From positions 93,464,297 to 93,528,296 of the forward strand of contig NC_044566.1 in NCBI RefSeq assembly GCF_007565055.1: a stretch of 64,000 nucleotides of DNA, in the 5' to 3' direction. Origin of the DNA: Rhinopithecus roxellana (lineage: Eukaryota; Chordata; Mammalia; Primates; Cercopithecidae). How positions within the stretch are numbered: the stretch's first letter is position 1; each line of letters opens with the position of its first letter. Positions 1 to 13,077 of this stretch are shown piece after piece. Under the pieces are notes generated by a model. That model saw only the letters and a program-made list of their open reading frames with translations. It was not told the DNA's origin and made no database searches. The position numbers and the translations under genes are program-made.

Positions 1-539
1 ATACGACCAAAAAAATCTTCCTTAATGGCAGGAGCAGGCGGTAAAACCTATTGAGTGCAGGCTGTACCCATAAGTTTGGGGGAGGCAGAGCTTTTATCTT
101 CAATCTCTGGTCAAATTGAGCTCAAATGGACCAAAATAACTTATGAGCTCAAAAAGCTATATATTTTATATTTCTGAATTCCCCAAGGTCGTCTTACTTG
201 AGGGCAACAATTCCTTTCTAGACTGTGGAATGTCAACTGGCAGGAAGCAACTTGTCCATCCTCCTTTTGATGGGTGAGAAAAATAAGGCACAATCTAGAC
301 AAGGGCCAACTGCAGGTCAGCATTGGACTTGAACCCCAGAGTATCTATCCAGGAGCTTCCTGCCTCTAGCAGAGAGTTAGTAACTTGATTTTAAACTTGC
401 TTTTGACAATTGCAAGAAAAACTTAAAGAGCACCTGAGAATATTACAACAATTCTGATTTTTAGGAGCTAGACTAAGTTTCTACCTTAATATGAACTAAA
501 AATATTTTCCTAAAAGTAGAAACCACCTGTCTCAGTCTG

Positions 540-905
540 TTTATGCTGCTATTTTAAAAAGTATCACATACTGGGCTAATTTATAAACAACAGAAACTTG
601 CTTCCCACAGTTCTGGAGACTGGGGAATCCAAGATCAAGGTGCCAGCCTTGGTGTCTACGGAGGGTTGCTCTCTGCTTCCAATATGGCGCCCTGTTGCTG
701 TGTCCTCACATGGCGGAGGGCGGAAAGGCAAGACTGGAAAACTCTCTCTGAAGCCTCTTTCCAATGGTACTAACCCATTCATGAGGCCCAGCCCTCATGA
801 CTTAACCACTTCCTACAAGGCCCCACTTCTTAATACCACCGCAATGGGAATTAAGTTTCAACATGAAGTTTGGAGGGGATACCACATTCAGACCATAGTA
901 CTACC
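540..905 (-). mobile_element. MaLR/ERVL-type LTR, antisense
   Basis: It carries CAGTCTGTTTATGCTGCTAT at one end, then a CACAGTTCTGGAGACTGG block, a TGTCCTCACATGG block and a CCTCATGACTTAACCAC block. These are the reverse-strand landmarks of MLT1/MST-like solo LTRs. Subfamily not certain. Confidence 0.7.
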
Positions 906-963
906 CAGGAGTGACCTGTGACTGGCTAGTATAATTCAAAGAAACTTAAACATCACATTTCTG

Positions 964-1758
964 TGCTCCACATAGAACATGCACTAACAATAGCCAAAAG
1001 GTGGCAGTGACCCAAATGTCCATCAACAGATGGATGGATAAATAAAATAGGGAATATGCACACAACAGATTATTCAGCCTTAAAAATGAATGAAAATCAG
1101 ATACCTGCTATAACATGGATGCACCTTGGAAGATATTATGCTGAGTGAAATAAGCCAAACACAAAAGGATAAATATGTGATTCTATGTATGTGAAGTAAC
1201 TAGAGTAGTCAAATTCACAGTGAAAATAATGAGAATGGTGGTTACCAGGGGCTGGGTGAGGGGGAAGGGAACAGGGAGTTAGTGTTTAATGTGCACAGGG
1301 TTTCAGTTTGGGAAGATAAAAAAGTTCTGAAGATGGGTGGTGGTGATGGCTGTGCAACAGTGTGAATGTACTTAATGCCACTAAACTGTACACTTAAAGA
1401 TGGTTAAAACGGGCCGGGTATGGTGGCTCACGCCTGTAATCCCAGCACTTTGGGAGGCCGAGACGAGTAGATCACCTGAGGTCAGGAGCTCGAGACCAGC
1501 CTGGCCAACACGGTGAAACCCTGTCTCTACTAAAACTACAACAAATTAGCCGGGTGTGGTGGCGGGCACCTGTAATCTCAGCTAGTCGGGAGGCTGAGGC
1601 AGGAGAATTGCTTGAACCCAGGAGGCAGAGGTTGCAGTGAGCCGAGATTGCACCACTGCACTGCAGCCTGGGAGACAGAGCAAGACTCCATCTCAAAAAA
1701 AAAAAAAAGTTAAACTGGTAATTTTCTTATATATAATTTACCATAATAAAGAAAAAAA
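964..1758 (+). mobile_element. L1M 3' end, interrupted by an Alu
   Basis: The 3' end of an old L1: CCCAAATGTCCATCAACAG, the CAGCCTTAAAAATGAATG block, a GGTTACCAGGGGCTGGG block and a final AATAAAG tail. An Alu at 1412-1708 splits it just before the tail. Confidence 0.85.
1412..1708 (+). mobile_element. Alu (AluS-like)
   Basis: Full-length dimer with a poly(A) tail, inserted into the 3' end of the L1M element. Confidence 0.95.
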
Positions 1759-1819
1759 AATCCACTAAATCTTTAGAAACACTCAAAATATTTCATTTCC
1801 TAAATCTCTTCTTTTTTCC

Positions 1820-1945
1820 TTCTGAAAATTTGTATCAGGCACTGCCAAGGATTGTTTTAGGTTCTGGATATATAACAGCAATGGAATAAACCAAGTCCCT
1901 GCTCTCATGAATATCTGGGGGCTGGGGTAGGGTACAGGCAGACAA
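1820..1945 (-). mobile_element. L2 3' end fragment
   Basis: The TATCAGGCACTG ... TTTTAGGTTCTGG ... AAGTCCCTGCTCTCATGAA pattern is the reverse complement of the conserved L2 3' end. Degraded. Confidence 0.55.
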
Positions 1946-2999
1946 TAAACAAATAAGCATGTGATATGTCTGGTGGAAATGGGGCAATAGGAAAAAATGA
2001 AAACAGCAGCAAGGGGACAGGGGGTAGTGCAGAGGCTGGTAAGGGGGTGGAGACTATGTTGTACAGGGTGGTCAAGGAAGACCTCTCTGATCTGTGACAT
2101 CTGAGCTAATACACAAAGGGACAGTGCTTCAGGCTGACAACACAGCCCAGAAGAGGAGGCCGGTGAGGCTGCAACAGGCTAGGGAGAGAGGAGGTCATAC
2201 AGAGGGCTGGAGCGCAGAGCTACCTCTTCAGTTTCTCATAAACTTTTAAAGGGACCGTTTATAGGTCAGTATAGAAATATTTCCTCTACCATCCATGTGT
2301 CTTTCATTTGCCTTAAAATGAACAGAAAAAACAACTCTTACATCTTCTGAAAGAGGCATTTGTGAGGGCCGCCTGCAGACTGCAGAGACTGCGTGCATCT
2401 CCCATTGCTAGAGCACCCTCCAGTGCCTCACTACGAAAACAGCACTTGGCATGAGGTTTTCTGTTTGTTGTTTTCATTTCCTAAACTTTTATTTTTGGCC
2501 ACAGAATGTGGGCATATCAACCTTCTCACAAAGAATACTGTGAGACTGAGTAAGAAGACAAGTCAAGTGTATGCTTTCAAACAAGCCTGCACTACTTCCA
2601 AAGTGGTATAAAATATATGTGTGCAATGATGTTTTTAATGACCATACAAACTTTCAAAAGCTCCACAGAGAGGCCCTTATTAGGAAAAAAAAGTGCCAAA
2701 TTTTAGCAATGTAGAACTGTGAGTTAAACAGTGAACACAGTCTTCCACTAAACTAAGACCCTCATTTTACTGGGGGCGGCGGGCAACGGGACAATGAAGT
2801 AGCAAGTATTGTCTTTTACACTTTTCAATATCTGGGGTTCTGAATATCAATACTGAAAAGTGTCCTGCAAATACAGACACCAGGGTCATTCTTCCTTCTC
2901 ATTTAGACACAGTGAGGAGAAACAGTTAAGACAGACTTGCCCACCCAAGTACTCTCTTAAAATAGAATCCTCACTTTCTAAGGAAACTTTCATTCCCTT

Positions 3000-3306
3000 G
3001 TTATTATTATTATTATTACTATTGACACAGAGTCTCGCTCTGTCACCCAGGCTGGAGTGTAGTGGTGTGATCTTGGCTCACTGCAACCTCTGCCTCCTGG
3101 GTTCAAGCAATTCTCCTGCCTCAGCCTCCTGAGTAGCTGGGACTACAGGCACGCACAACCACACCATGCTAATTTTTGTAATTTTAGTAGAGATGGGGTT
3201 TCACCATGCTGGCCAGGCTGGTCTTGAACTTCTGACCTCAAGTGATCTGTCCACCTCGGTCTCTCAAAGTGCTGGAATTACAGGTGTGAGCCACCAATGC
3301 CCAGGC
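3000..3306 (-). mobile_element. Alu with (TTA)n at its tail side
   Basis: Antisense Alu preceded by a short (TTA)n run at 3000-3020 that replaces the poly(T). Old, with many substitutions. Confidence 0.92.
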
Positions 3307-3899
3307 CATTCCTTTATTATTAAATAGAGCACTTCTGCCAATCTCAAAGACCTAACTAAGAGAAAGATGTTAACATGTGGTGTAGTTCAAAAGAGGTTCA
3401 TGGCCATGTACAGAAACACCCACGGGCGGGTCCAGTGTGACAGCCAAGGCTGTGGTAGCCAACAGGCCTTTTTAGGTCTGGTGCTGCCAGTCAGGTGACC
3501 TGCGTGACAGTCTCTGCCTACTTCAGTGTTCATGGGTCTCCTAATGCAAGGCAATGGGACAGATGAACCTCCAAGAGGCATACACCATCCAGGGATATAT
3601 CGACACACCCTTGTGGAGGGTGATTTGTCAGCAAGCATCAAAAGGCTTCAAATGTCTGTACTCAGCAAGTTCACATATAGAAATTTACCTCCAAATACTT
3701 AAGTAAGGGTATCCACAGAGATTTGGGGATAGGAACATTTTTCTCTGCATTTCCCAAGAAAACCTGGAACCAGACTTAATGAACAACTGTGGTTATACAC
3801 ATACAAATATATATGTGCTAGAGTCATGTGGAACAATAGTGAACATCATCACTGCTCCTAGATTAGGTTAACATCCTTAAATGTAAACAAAATATAAAA

Positions 3900-4074
3900 A
3901 CAGCTGGGTGTGGTACCACATGCCTACAGTCCCAGCTACTAGACAGACTGAGGAAGGGCTACTGGTGCCCAGGATGTCAAGGCTGCAGTGAGCTGCAATA
4001 ACACCTGCAAATAGCCACTGCATTCCAGTCTGGGCAACATAGCTGCACCAGTCTTTAAAAAAAAAAAAAAAAAA
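3900..4074 (+). mobile_element. Alu right-monomer fragment
   Basis: Half-length Alu sequence (AGCTGGGTGTGGTACCACATG to a poly(A) run of 18), directly abutting the next Alu. Confidence 0.8.
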
Positions 4075-4380
4075 GCCGGCGCGGTGGCTCACACCTATAA
4101 TCCCAGCACTTTGGGAGACTGAGGCAGGCAGATCACGAGGTCAGGAGTTCAAGACCAACCTGACCAACATGGTGAAACCCCATCTCTACTAAAAATAAGA
4201 AAAATTTAAAAATTAGCCATGCCTGGTGGTGTCTGCCTGTAATTCCAGCTACTCAGGAGGCTGAGGCAGGAGGAGCACTTGAACCCAGGAGGCAGAGGTT
4301 GCAGTGAGCTGAAACTGTGCCACTGCACTCCAGCCTGAGCGACACAGCGAGACTCTGTTTCAAAATAAACAACAACAAAA
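4075..4380 (+). mobile_element. Alu (AluS-like)
   Basis: Full-length dimer inserted at the tail of the half-Alu on its left, ending in an AACAACAAC-type tail. Confidence 0.93.
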
Positions 4381-7224
4381 AATCAGAGCAGCGAAATTAA
4401 CAGCTATTCTAAACCTGGTTTATGGTGGAGAGGATGGGGTGAGGAAGGAAGGAAAGAAGGAGGGAATGAATCTCAAGTCTGCATCATTCAGGTGCTATTT
4501 AACTGATAAGCTCTAACACATTCAAGTAGCAACATGAAATAAATTAAACCTGTTTGAATTACAGTGGATTTAAATTCATACCCAAGTGACCTATATGAAA
4601 ACACAAATATTATTTCCTTGATATCTTCTTTATTGTCTAATAAAATTCTAAACCTCACAGGATCATGAGCAATGTGTGGAATTAATGAGCAATGTGTAAC
4701 AGCAGAACACAGCTCCAGCTGCACTCAGGGTAGGAAAAAATGTTGTTTTTATAATTAACAACTTTTTATATGTTAAAAAAGTTAATTAAACCTACTAAAA
4801 GCTCCTCCCCAAGGAGCCCAGCCTGCTTTTCCCAGCCTTCTTAGAAACCTGCATTCCTAAAATTTCAGCCACCAGCACCTACGGGCTTCCTCACAGGGAG
4901 TCACGCATAAAATGGCAACTCCTACAGAGTGACCACCGCCACATTTAGTAGGAAACTGTGTGACCGAAGGCTGTTTTCAGAAAGTGTATCAGTCAGACCG
5001 TGGCTGTTCCGAAGCTATCACTGGAGACTGCTGAGGCTAAGTGGTATCAGCTGCCCTGAGGGCACTCCCTATGGATATGGGTCATGTCTTGGGACAGGCT
5101 CACCCAGCCATGTCTGTGTCCTCACCTTTGAGGCTTCAGGTGTGCCTCCTGAGAACATGCCACCTACAGATATGCTGTTATTAGCAACTGACTACCATGA
5201 AGTATTTCTAGACGAATGAAGCACTCGTGTCACGCAAACATTCTGCAGAATTCAGGCACTAAGGAGAGGTCCTTGCAAGGACAGAGTCTTCACAGCAGCC
5301 ACAGTTACTCAGTCCAGTCGGGTCAAGCATGTGGCATGAAACTGTCCTCAACTTCCCTCTGGATCCATGGGACAGAGAGAGGCAGGGAGGGATCTCTGCA
5401 GTAAAGAGTTGATCTTCAGGTCCCAGTCTCCCCGACTCCTTGGCCTCTCCCACAGAAAGCATGTGGGTGACCCAGTTTCTTCTAGATGGCTCTGGTTCAC
5501 GGTAAAATTCTACCACAGGATAACAGTATGTAGGAGCATGAGCCCCACACAGCTGCAACAGAGCCAGAGGCCAAGGTGAAGCCGTTCAGTAGGCACGGCA
5601 CAGCTGAACTGTTGGCAGAGACCTCCCTCGCAGCTACACCTGCCCTGGCAGGTGCAGCTCCCAATTCGGGACCAGCCACCACAGCCAGTTCTTGCTCACC
5701 AGTTTGGCTGCTGCCCACTGGATTTTGCTCAGGGAAATCTGATTTCCCACCAATTCCACTGTCCAGCCCAGGCATGTCCCTACCCCTAGACTACTCCCGG
5801 TCTGCACACTGTGCATACAACCGCCTTCCTGGTGTTCCCTGCTCCCTCAGGGTCTGCTTTTTCTCTTCAGCCCCACTCTCAGCAGCGGCTGTTCTTTCTC
5901 CATTAAAGCATTCTGAACACTCTCTCTCCATTCTAGAATGGAGGCCATTCCAGAAGACTGTTGCTCCAGTTCTTGAACCTGAGGTCTACCATCTTCGACC
6001 ACTGGTCTTTTTATTCTTTCTGTCAATTCCTTTTCTTCTGAGCTCTGTATCCTGCCCTGTACTCATCCCCTCCAACTCCATCCTCCTCCCTGTTCCTAAT
6101 AAGTACCGGTCTTCATCCACAGCCCTTTACTTCTCCACCTCTGTGGTGAATGGCCACCCTGGTTTGCTGGGACCTAAGGGGTTTCTGGGAACATAGGACA
6201 TTCCATGCTAAAACCAGGACAGTCCCAGGTGACTGACAGGATTGGTCTCTTTACCTCCCAGGACCATTTAAAATGACTTTCTGCCTCACAATCCAAAATA
6301 TCATTTTTGTTTACACATCCCCTTTCTCACCATGCATTTGGGCAACTGAAGTCAACTTCTAATGATACCAATAAACATTTAAAAATATCTAACACTTCAC
6401 ATTGGCCTTTTAATGCCAGTTCAAGTAGCAAAGAACACACATGCATCCTGACTCTGAGTTAGTTCTTTGCAATGTGATTATTTTTCCATTTCTCAGTCAT
6501 GTTTACCCTGTCTCCTTTTCAGTGAGGATTCTCCCCTTTCTCGCTCACTGCTTCCATTCTTCTCTGCCTTTCTCTCCCCATCGCTCCCTCTTCTCCCACC
6601 TCCGTCCTCCCTTTGGGTCCCTTCCCTCCCTTTTTCCTTTAGTGGCCTCACAGCAGTACAGAGGGACAATAGTGGTTGTCACGGTAACCTCAGGAGGCTT
6701 CAAAGATGAAGCCAATCCTACAAAAGGCCTGTTGGGACCCTGACAGGTAACCCCATCCAGGCCCCTCAGCCACTTTCCATGCCCCCCGTTTCCTCACACA
6801 CTGTCCCCTTCCTGTTGACCCAGAGTCTCAGGTACTTAGCTTGCAGTTGTCGCCTCTCTAAACTGCCTTCATTTTTTTTTTTTTTTTATCAGATTCCTCT
6901 CCACCATGGCACTGCAAAATGTGAAGTCCCTTCCTGTTGACCCAGAGTCTCAGGTACTTAGCTTGCAGTTGTCGCCTCTCTAAACTGCCTTCATTTTTTA
7001 TCAGATTCCTCTCCACCATGGCACTGAAGAATGCGAAGTCCCTTCCTGGCGCATTCCTTGGCTGCTGCCACTGAACACACACAGCCAAGGAGCCCTTTTG
7101 CTTTTGGAGTCTTACTACTGAATACTTTAGAAAACAGAGTATCAACATAAGACATTAAAAGAGATGACAGGTACCAGAAATCTTGCAAAATCTGCTAGAG
7201 GGAATTAAAACAATCCTTAGAGGA
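4381..7224. other. mostly unique intronic DNA
   Basis: No gene or young repeat was recognised in this part of CLYBL intron 1. It includes C/T-rich stretches near 5850-6120 and 6520-6640 and the tandem duplication at 6806-7039. A 206-codon plus-strand frame at 5576-6196 shows no domain and is not supported. Confidence 0.5.
6806..7039. repeat. 122-bp tandem duplication with differing T tracts
   Basis: Two nearly identical head-to-tail copies start with CCCTTCCTGTTGACCC at 6806 and 6928. The main difference is the internal T run, which is about ten bases longer in the first copy. A third copy begins at 7040 and stops after about nine bases. Confidence 0.93.
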
Positions 7225-7257
7225 AATTTTATTATTATTATTATTATTACTACTATT

Positions 7258-7841
7258 TTTAATAGAGCCTTGCTCTGTCACCCGGGCTGGACTGCAGCAG
7301 TATGATCACAGCTCACTGGAACCCCAAATCCCCAGACTCAAGGAATCCTCCCACCTCAGTATCCCTAGTGGCTAGGATCACAGGCACAAGCCACCACATC
7401 CAGCTAATTTTTAAAACATTTTTGGCCGGGTGCGGTGGCTCGAGCCTGTAATCCCAGCACTTTGGGAGGCCGAGAAGGGCGGATCACGAGGTCAGGAGAT
7501 CGAGACCATCCTGGCTAACACGGTGAAGCCCCGTCTCCACTAAAAATACAAAAAACTAGCTGGGCAAGGTGGTGGGCACCTGTAGTCCCAGCTACTCGGG
7601 AGGCTGAGACAGGAGAATGGCGTAAACCCGGGAGGCGGAGCTTGCAGGGAGCTGAGATCCGGCCACTGCACTCCAGCCTGGGCGACAGAGCAAGACTCCG
7701 TCTCAAAAAAAAAAAAATTTTGTAGAGACAGCATCTCACTATATTGCCCAAGCTGGACTTGAACTCCTGGCCACAAGTGATCCTTCTACCTCAGCTCCCA
7801 AAGTGCTGGGATTATAGACATGAGCCACCAAGCATGGCTGA
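7258..7841 (-). mobile_element. old Alu (AluJ-like) split by a younger Alu
   Basis: Antisense Alu whose two halves (7258-7420 and 7718-7841) flank the plus-strand AluY at 7424-7713. An ATT microsatellite at about 7229-7250 precedes it. Confidence 0.88.
7424..7713 (+). mobile_element. AluY, Old World monkey type
   Basis: Starts GGCCGGGTGCGGTGGCTCGA and contains GGCGTAAACCCGGG and GATCCGGCCACTGC. Inserted in opposite orientation inside an older Alu. Confidence 0.93.
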
Positions 7842-7877
7842 AAAGTAATTACTGAGTGCTTATATTTAGAAAGTAGA

Positions 7878-8172
7878 CCCCGGATGGGTGCAGTGGTTCA
7901 CATCTGCAATCCCAGCACTTTCGGAGGCCGAGGTAGGTGGACTGCTTGAATCCAGGAGTTTGAGACCAGCCTGGGCAACGTGGGGAAACCTCATCTCTCC
8001 AAAAATACAAAAATGAGCCAGACATGGTAGCTAATGCCTGTAGTCTCAGCTACTTGGGAGGCTGAGGCAGGAGGATTGTTTGAGCCTAGAATGTGGAGGT
8101 TGCAGTGAGCCAAGATTGCATCATTGCACTCCAGCCTGGGTGACACAGCGAGACCTTGTCTCAAAAAAAAAG
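7878..8172 (+). mobile_element. Alu (AluJ-like)
   Basis: Full-length, strongly diverged dimer ending in a short A tail. Confidence 0.92.
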
Positions 8173-8174
8173 TA

Positions 8175-9215
8175 GAAAGGTCTAAAATTAATAATTTAAA
8201 TTTCCACCTTAAAAAACTAAAGGGCAAATTAAACCCAAAGTAAGCTGAAGGTAGGAAATAATAAAGATGAGACTGAAATCAATGAAACAGAAAACAGAAA
8301 AAAAAAAAAATAGAGAAAAATCGATAAAATCAAAAGATAGTTCTTTAAGAAAAGCAATACAACTCGAGCCAGACTGATGAAATAAAACACAGAGAAAAAA
8401 GAATTACAAATATCAGGGATGAAAGAGGACACATCACTACAGATGACACAAACAGTAAGGAGATGACAGACTAGAGGCAGGGGTAAGAATTAATTGCAAA
8501 TGGACTCAAGAGAATTTGGGGGGGGTGATAGAAATTTGGATGGGGGCCTAAAACTGGATTGTAGTGATGGGTGTATAAACTTACTAGAAATTACTTAATC
8601 ATACACTCACAAAGGGTGAATTGTGTGGTATATACCTTTGTAGGGCTGTAAGAAAAAGGATAAGGACTCAGCATGAACAACTCTAAGCATGTGAATGTGA
8701 CAACTTAGATGAAATGTACATAGTCCTTCAAAGATACAACTACCAAAGCTTACTCAAGAAGAACTAGATAATCTGAATAGCAATATGTCTATTAAAGAAA
8801 CTAAATTTGTAGTTTAACACTTTTTCCACAAAGAAAACTGCAGGTGCAAACATATAGAGGCAAAATCTTACCAAATTTACACAAATGATCCAGGAAATAG
8901 AGGCGGGAACTCTCCAACACATCCTGGGACCGTCAGCATCCTAACACCAAACCCAGACCAAGGCAATATCAGAAAACTATAGGTTAATATTCCTTATGAA
9001 CATAGATACAAATAACGTTAACAAAATTTTAGCACATGCAATCCAAACAATACATCATGATCACTGGAGTTTATTCCAGGAATGCAATGGTCAGCTTAAC
9101 GTTTAAAAAGTCAATCACTGTAATTCACCAAATTAACACACTGAAGAAGAAAAGCCTTATGATCAACACAACAGATACAAAAAAAAAATTTATAAATTCA
9201 AATCCATTCTTGATC
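8175..9215 (+). mobile_element. L1M ORF2 remnants with a nested L1 3' end
   Basis: Reverse-transcriptase-region L1 text (AATCAAAAGATAGTTCTTT, then AGACCAAGGCAATATCAGA, then TTTATTCCAGGAATGCAA). A separate L1 3' UTR-like piece at about 8480-8660 (CTAAAACTGGATTGTAGTGA) sits between two parts. All frames are broken. Confidence 0.75.
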
Positions 9216-10390
9216 AAAACTCCATGCAGGCTGACTTCAGGGAAAACTACAGAAAAAGGACCTCTGAAAATCCCATCCTCCATAAAATCAATGAGAATGT
9301 TGGCAAAAATGGTCAGAATCAACTTTTGCAGAATTCTAGAAATTAAAGACTTGCAGCAATACAGGGATCATTTATTCAAGAAAAATGGATGAATCTCAGG
9401 AAGAACGGCAATTGTCGTGGCAGTTTAGTTTACACTATCCGTTTTCCCCAGCTCTATGGTAGACTTAAAAATCAACAGCCCCCATCACAGCGAAAACCAG
9501 CAGCATGGCAGCCACTAGACGGGGGAAAGCCCCATTTCTGGAAAATGTCACTATTTGACCTGTCTTGTGATTCCTTGACAGACCCTACTTGCAAAACTGT
9601 TTTTATTTGACCTGACTCAGAGCTTGCACAGTGGGAACAGTATTTTCCCAGGGCATTTGTCCAAACAATCAGAAGTACTTATTTAACATCACAGCTACTT
9701 GAGATGGAAGATAACAGGGCAAACAACCAGCTAACCAAAACACTTAAAAGGTAAAAATGGAGAACACGATACCCATATAGAACTCTAAAAAGTTGTGACA
9801 CGTTCCTGAGACTCTAGGAGGCCACACACATGTGCAAGGCTGTATACCTGCTAAGGAAAGACCTTAAGAGATCATGTCTAGCTAACCTTCAGTCTCTGTG
9901 TAAGAAGGAAGTGGAAGAAGCAGGGGCAGAGTAGCAAACTGTGGCTGAATGTTGAAGACATATCCTGACACACACAGAGTCCCTCAGCAAAGACTAGGAG
10001 ACTTACTGCTTCCAGGAATTTAAGGGAATCTTTGTCTAATTGTTAGACTACTAAGCTAACCAAGCGGAGACCTCAGTGGTCACACATGACAAAGAACACA
10101 ATGCAGAATTAGTTTATTAAAGTCACTGAGCAAACAACAACCAAAAACCATGGGAAAAGGGAGAAATCTGATTTCCAGAGTTGCCCCATTATATGACTTA
10201 AAATGTCCAGTTTTCAACAGAAATATACAAGACATGCAAGGAAACAAGCAAGTACGACTCACACGCAGAGGAAAAAAGTAGCCAGTACAAACTGTTCCTG
10301 AGGAAGTCCAGATGCTGGACTTCCTAGTTAAATCATCTATCTAAAGTATGTTCAGAAAACTAAAGGAAACTATGCATAAAGAACTGAAGG
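9216..10390 (+). mobile_element. probable old L1 5' region
   Basis: This A-rich stretch leads without a clear break into recognisable L1M ORF1-region sequence further right. The left part (9216-10080) is too diverged for a firm call. Confidence 0.4.
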
Positions 10391-10680
10391 AGGCCAGGTG
10401 CAGTCATTCATGCCTAGAATCCCACTGCTTTGGAGGCCAAGGCAAGAGAATCATTTGAACCCAGGAGTTCAAGACCACCCTGGGCAACAATGCAAGACTC
10501 TGTCTCTTCAAAAAATTTAAAAATTAGCTGGGCATAGTGGCGTGTGCCTGTAGTCCCAGCTACTAGGGAGGCTGAGGCAGGAGGATCACTTGAGCCCAGG
10601 AGCTGCAGGCTGCAGTGAGCTATGATCGCACCACTGTACTCCAGCCTGGAGACTCTGTCTCTAAGAGAAAGAAACAAAAG
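10391..10680 (+). mobile_element. Alu (AluJ-like)
   Basis: Full-length, diverged; inserted in the L1M 5'/ORF1 region. Confidence 0.92.
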
Positions 10681-10757
10681 AGAACTAAAGGAAGGTATGA
10701 GAATGATGTTTCAGTACACAGAGAATATCAATGAAGAGATAGAAAGTACAGAAAAGA

Positions 10758-11050
10758 GCCAGGCACGGTGGCTCATGCCTGTAATCCCAATACTATGAGC
10801 GACAGAGGCAGGCAGATTGCTTGAGCCCAATTCGAGACCACCCTGAGCAACATGGTGAAAACCTGTCTCTACAAAAAAAATAAACAGTTAGCCAGGTGCA
10901 GGGGCGCACACCTGTAGTCCCAGCTATGTGGGAGGCTGAGGTGGGAGGACGGCTTAAGCCCAGGAGGCAGACGTTGTAGTGAGCCAAGATAGCACCACTG
11001 CACTCTAGCCTTGGTGACAGAATGAGACTCAGTCTCCAAAAAGAAAGAAG
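10758..11050 (+). mobile_element. Alu (AluJ/S-like)
   Basis: Second of three plus-strand Alus cutting the same L1M segment. Confidence 0.92.
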
Positions 11051-11116
11051 TTCTGGATTAAAATGAAAATGATTTGAGCTGGACAAGGGAGGAATCAGCA
11101 AACCTAAAGACAGGTT

Positions 11117-11415
11117 GGCCGGGCGCAGTGGCTCACACCTGTAATCCCAGCACTTTGGGAGGCCAAGGCAGGTGGATCACGAGGTCAGAAGATCAAGACC
11201 ATCCTGGCCAACATGGTGAAACCCCATCTCTACTAAAAATACAAAAATTGCTGGGCGTGGTGGCACGTGCCTGTAACCCCAGCTACTCGGGAGGCTGGAG
11301 CAGGAGAATCGCTTGAACCAGGGAGTCAGAGGTTGCAGTGAGCCAAGATGGCACCACTAAACTCCAGCCTGGTGACAGACCGAGACTCCATCTCAAAAAA
11401 AAAAAAAAAAAAAAA
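11117..11415 (+). mobile_element. Alu (AluS-like) with target-site duplication
   Basis: Full length. AAAGACAGGT flanks it on both sides, marking insertion into the L1M. Confidence 0.94.
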
Positions 11416-11905
11416 GACAGGTCAATTGATATATATCGTCCAGCCTGAGGAACTGAAAGAAAACTGAACAGTCTCAAAGACCTATGGGGTTCCATCAACT
11501 ATACCAACATACATGCAATGGGAGCCTCAGAAAGAGAAGAGAGGGATGAGAGAGCAGACTTTTTTGAGAGAACAATAGCCAAAAACTTCCCAAATTTGAT
11601 GTATACACATCCAAGAAACGCAACAAACGCCCAAGAGGATAAACTCAAACAGATTCACACACATCACAATAAAACCACTAAAAGACCAAGACAAAGAGAA
11701 AATCTTGCAAGTAAAAAAAAAAAAAAAAAAAAGAAAGGGAGAGAGAGCGATTCATCACTTACATAGAACCCTAATAAGATTAACGTCTGAATTCTCATTA
11801 GAATACTGGAGGCAAGAAGACAGTGAGATAATACACTTTAAAATGCTCAAAGGAAAAAAAAATGCCAATCAAGAATCTTATATCCAGCGGGTAGACATGT
11901 CGAGA
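11416..11905 (+). mobile_element. L1M ORF1 region
   Basis: CCAAAAACTTCCCAAATTTG, ACACATCCAAGAAACGCAAC, ACTGGAGGCAAGAAGACAGT and AATCTTATATCCAGCG are signature blocks of the L1 ORF1 area. Frames are decayed. Confidence 0.8.
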
Positions 11906-12233
11906 ACGGAGCCAGTGTGCTAAGGCGGGTGAAGAGCACTGTGAATTAACCCCCAGTGCTGGCGTGGGGACTGTGCTTGCTCACCGGACCCGCTACTGAA
12001 CAGTCCGCAGAGGCTGGCCCCCTCAAAAGGAGCCAGAAAAGGACCCTTCTGGACCAGCCTGGATACACTGCCTGAGCTGCTCCTCTGGGGCCAGAGGTGA
12101 CTCCCACAGCCAGGGCCCTGTGCCAGGGACAGTGGAGGAAATGGGAAAGTGGGATGCATACGATTAGGTGGGTCCTCCCATAGGTGGGTGACTGAAGAGG
12201 CACAATGCAAGAAGACGTAAGAAGTTCAGACCT

Positions 12234-12512
12234 GGCCGGGCATGGTGGCTCACGCCTGTAATCCCAACACTCTGGGAGGCCGAGGCGGGCGGATCACCTG
12301 AGGTCAGGAGCTCAAGACCAGCCTGGCCAACATGGTGAAACCTCATCTCTACTAAAAATACAAAAATTAGCCAGGCGTGGTGGCGGACACCCTGTAATCC
12401 CAGCTACTCCGGAGGCTGCAGCAAGAGAATCACTTGAATCCGGGAGGCGGAGGTTGCAGTCAGCTGAGATGGCGCCATCGCACTCCAGCCCGGGTGACAA
12501 AAGCTAAAAAAA
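12234..12512 (+). mobile_element. Alu (AluS-like)
   Basis: Near full length, lacking a long tail. It is followed 20 bases later by another Alu in the same direction. Confidence 0.93.
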
Positions 12513-12532
12513 GAAGAACTTCCAGACCACCA

Positions 12533-12816
12533 GGCTGGCTGTAGTGGCTCACGCCTGTAATCCCAGCCTTTGGAAGGCTGAGCAGGGTGGATCCTTTGAG
12601 GTCAGGAGTTCAAGAATGGCCTAGTCACCATGGCCCCTGTCTCTACTAAAAATACAAAAATTAGCCGGGGTGATGGTGCACACCTGTAATGCCAGCCACT
12701 CGGGAGGCTGAGGCATGAGAATCGTGGAGGTGGAGGTTGCAGTAAGCCGAGATTGCACCACTGCACTATAGCCTAGGTGACAGAGTGAGACTCTGTCTCA
12801 AAAAATAAAAATTAAA
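12533..12816 (+). mobile_element. Alu (AluS/J-like) with purine-rich tail
   Basis: Diverged dimer whose A tail runs directly into the long GAAA/GGAA microsatellite. Confidence 0.92.
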
Positions 12817-12997
12817 ATGAAAGAAAGAAAGGAAAGAAAGGAAAGAAAGGAAGAAAGAAAGGAAAGGAAAGGAAAGGAAAGGAAAGGAAAGAATGAAAGG
12901 AAGGAAAAGGAAGAAGGAAGGATAGGAAGGAAGGAAGGAGGAAGGAAGGAAGGAAGAAGGAGGCAGAAGGGAAGAGAGGAAAGGAAAGAAAAAGAAA

Positions 12998-13077
<80 letters not shown>

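Noticed and set aside
1472..1696. Many 60-140-codon frames rich in SLALSPRLECSG or WDYRRPPP motifs
   Set aside because: These are translations of Alu sequence, repeated at every Alu in the window, and are not genes.
5576..6196. 206-codon plus-strand open frame in CLYBL intron 1
   Set aside because: It shows no domain, splice context or Kozak support. The composition is serine/leucine/proline-rich, as expected from C/T-rich DNA.
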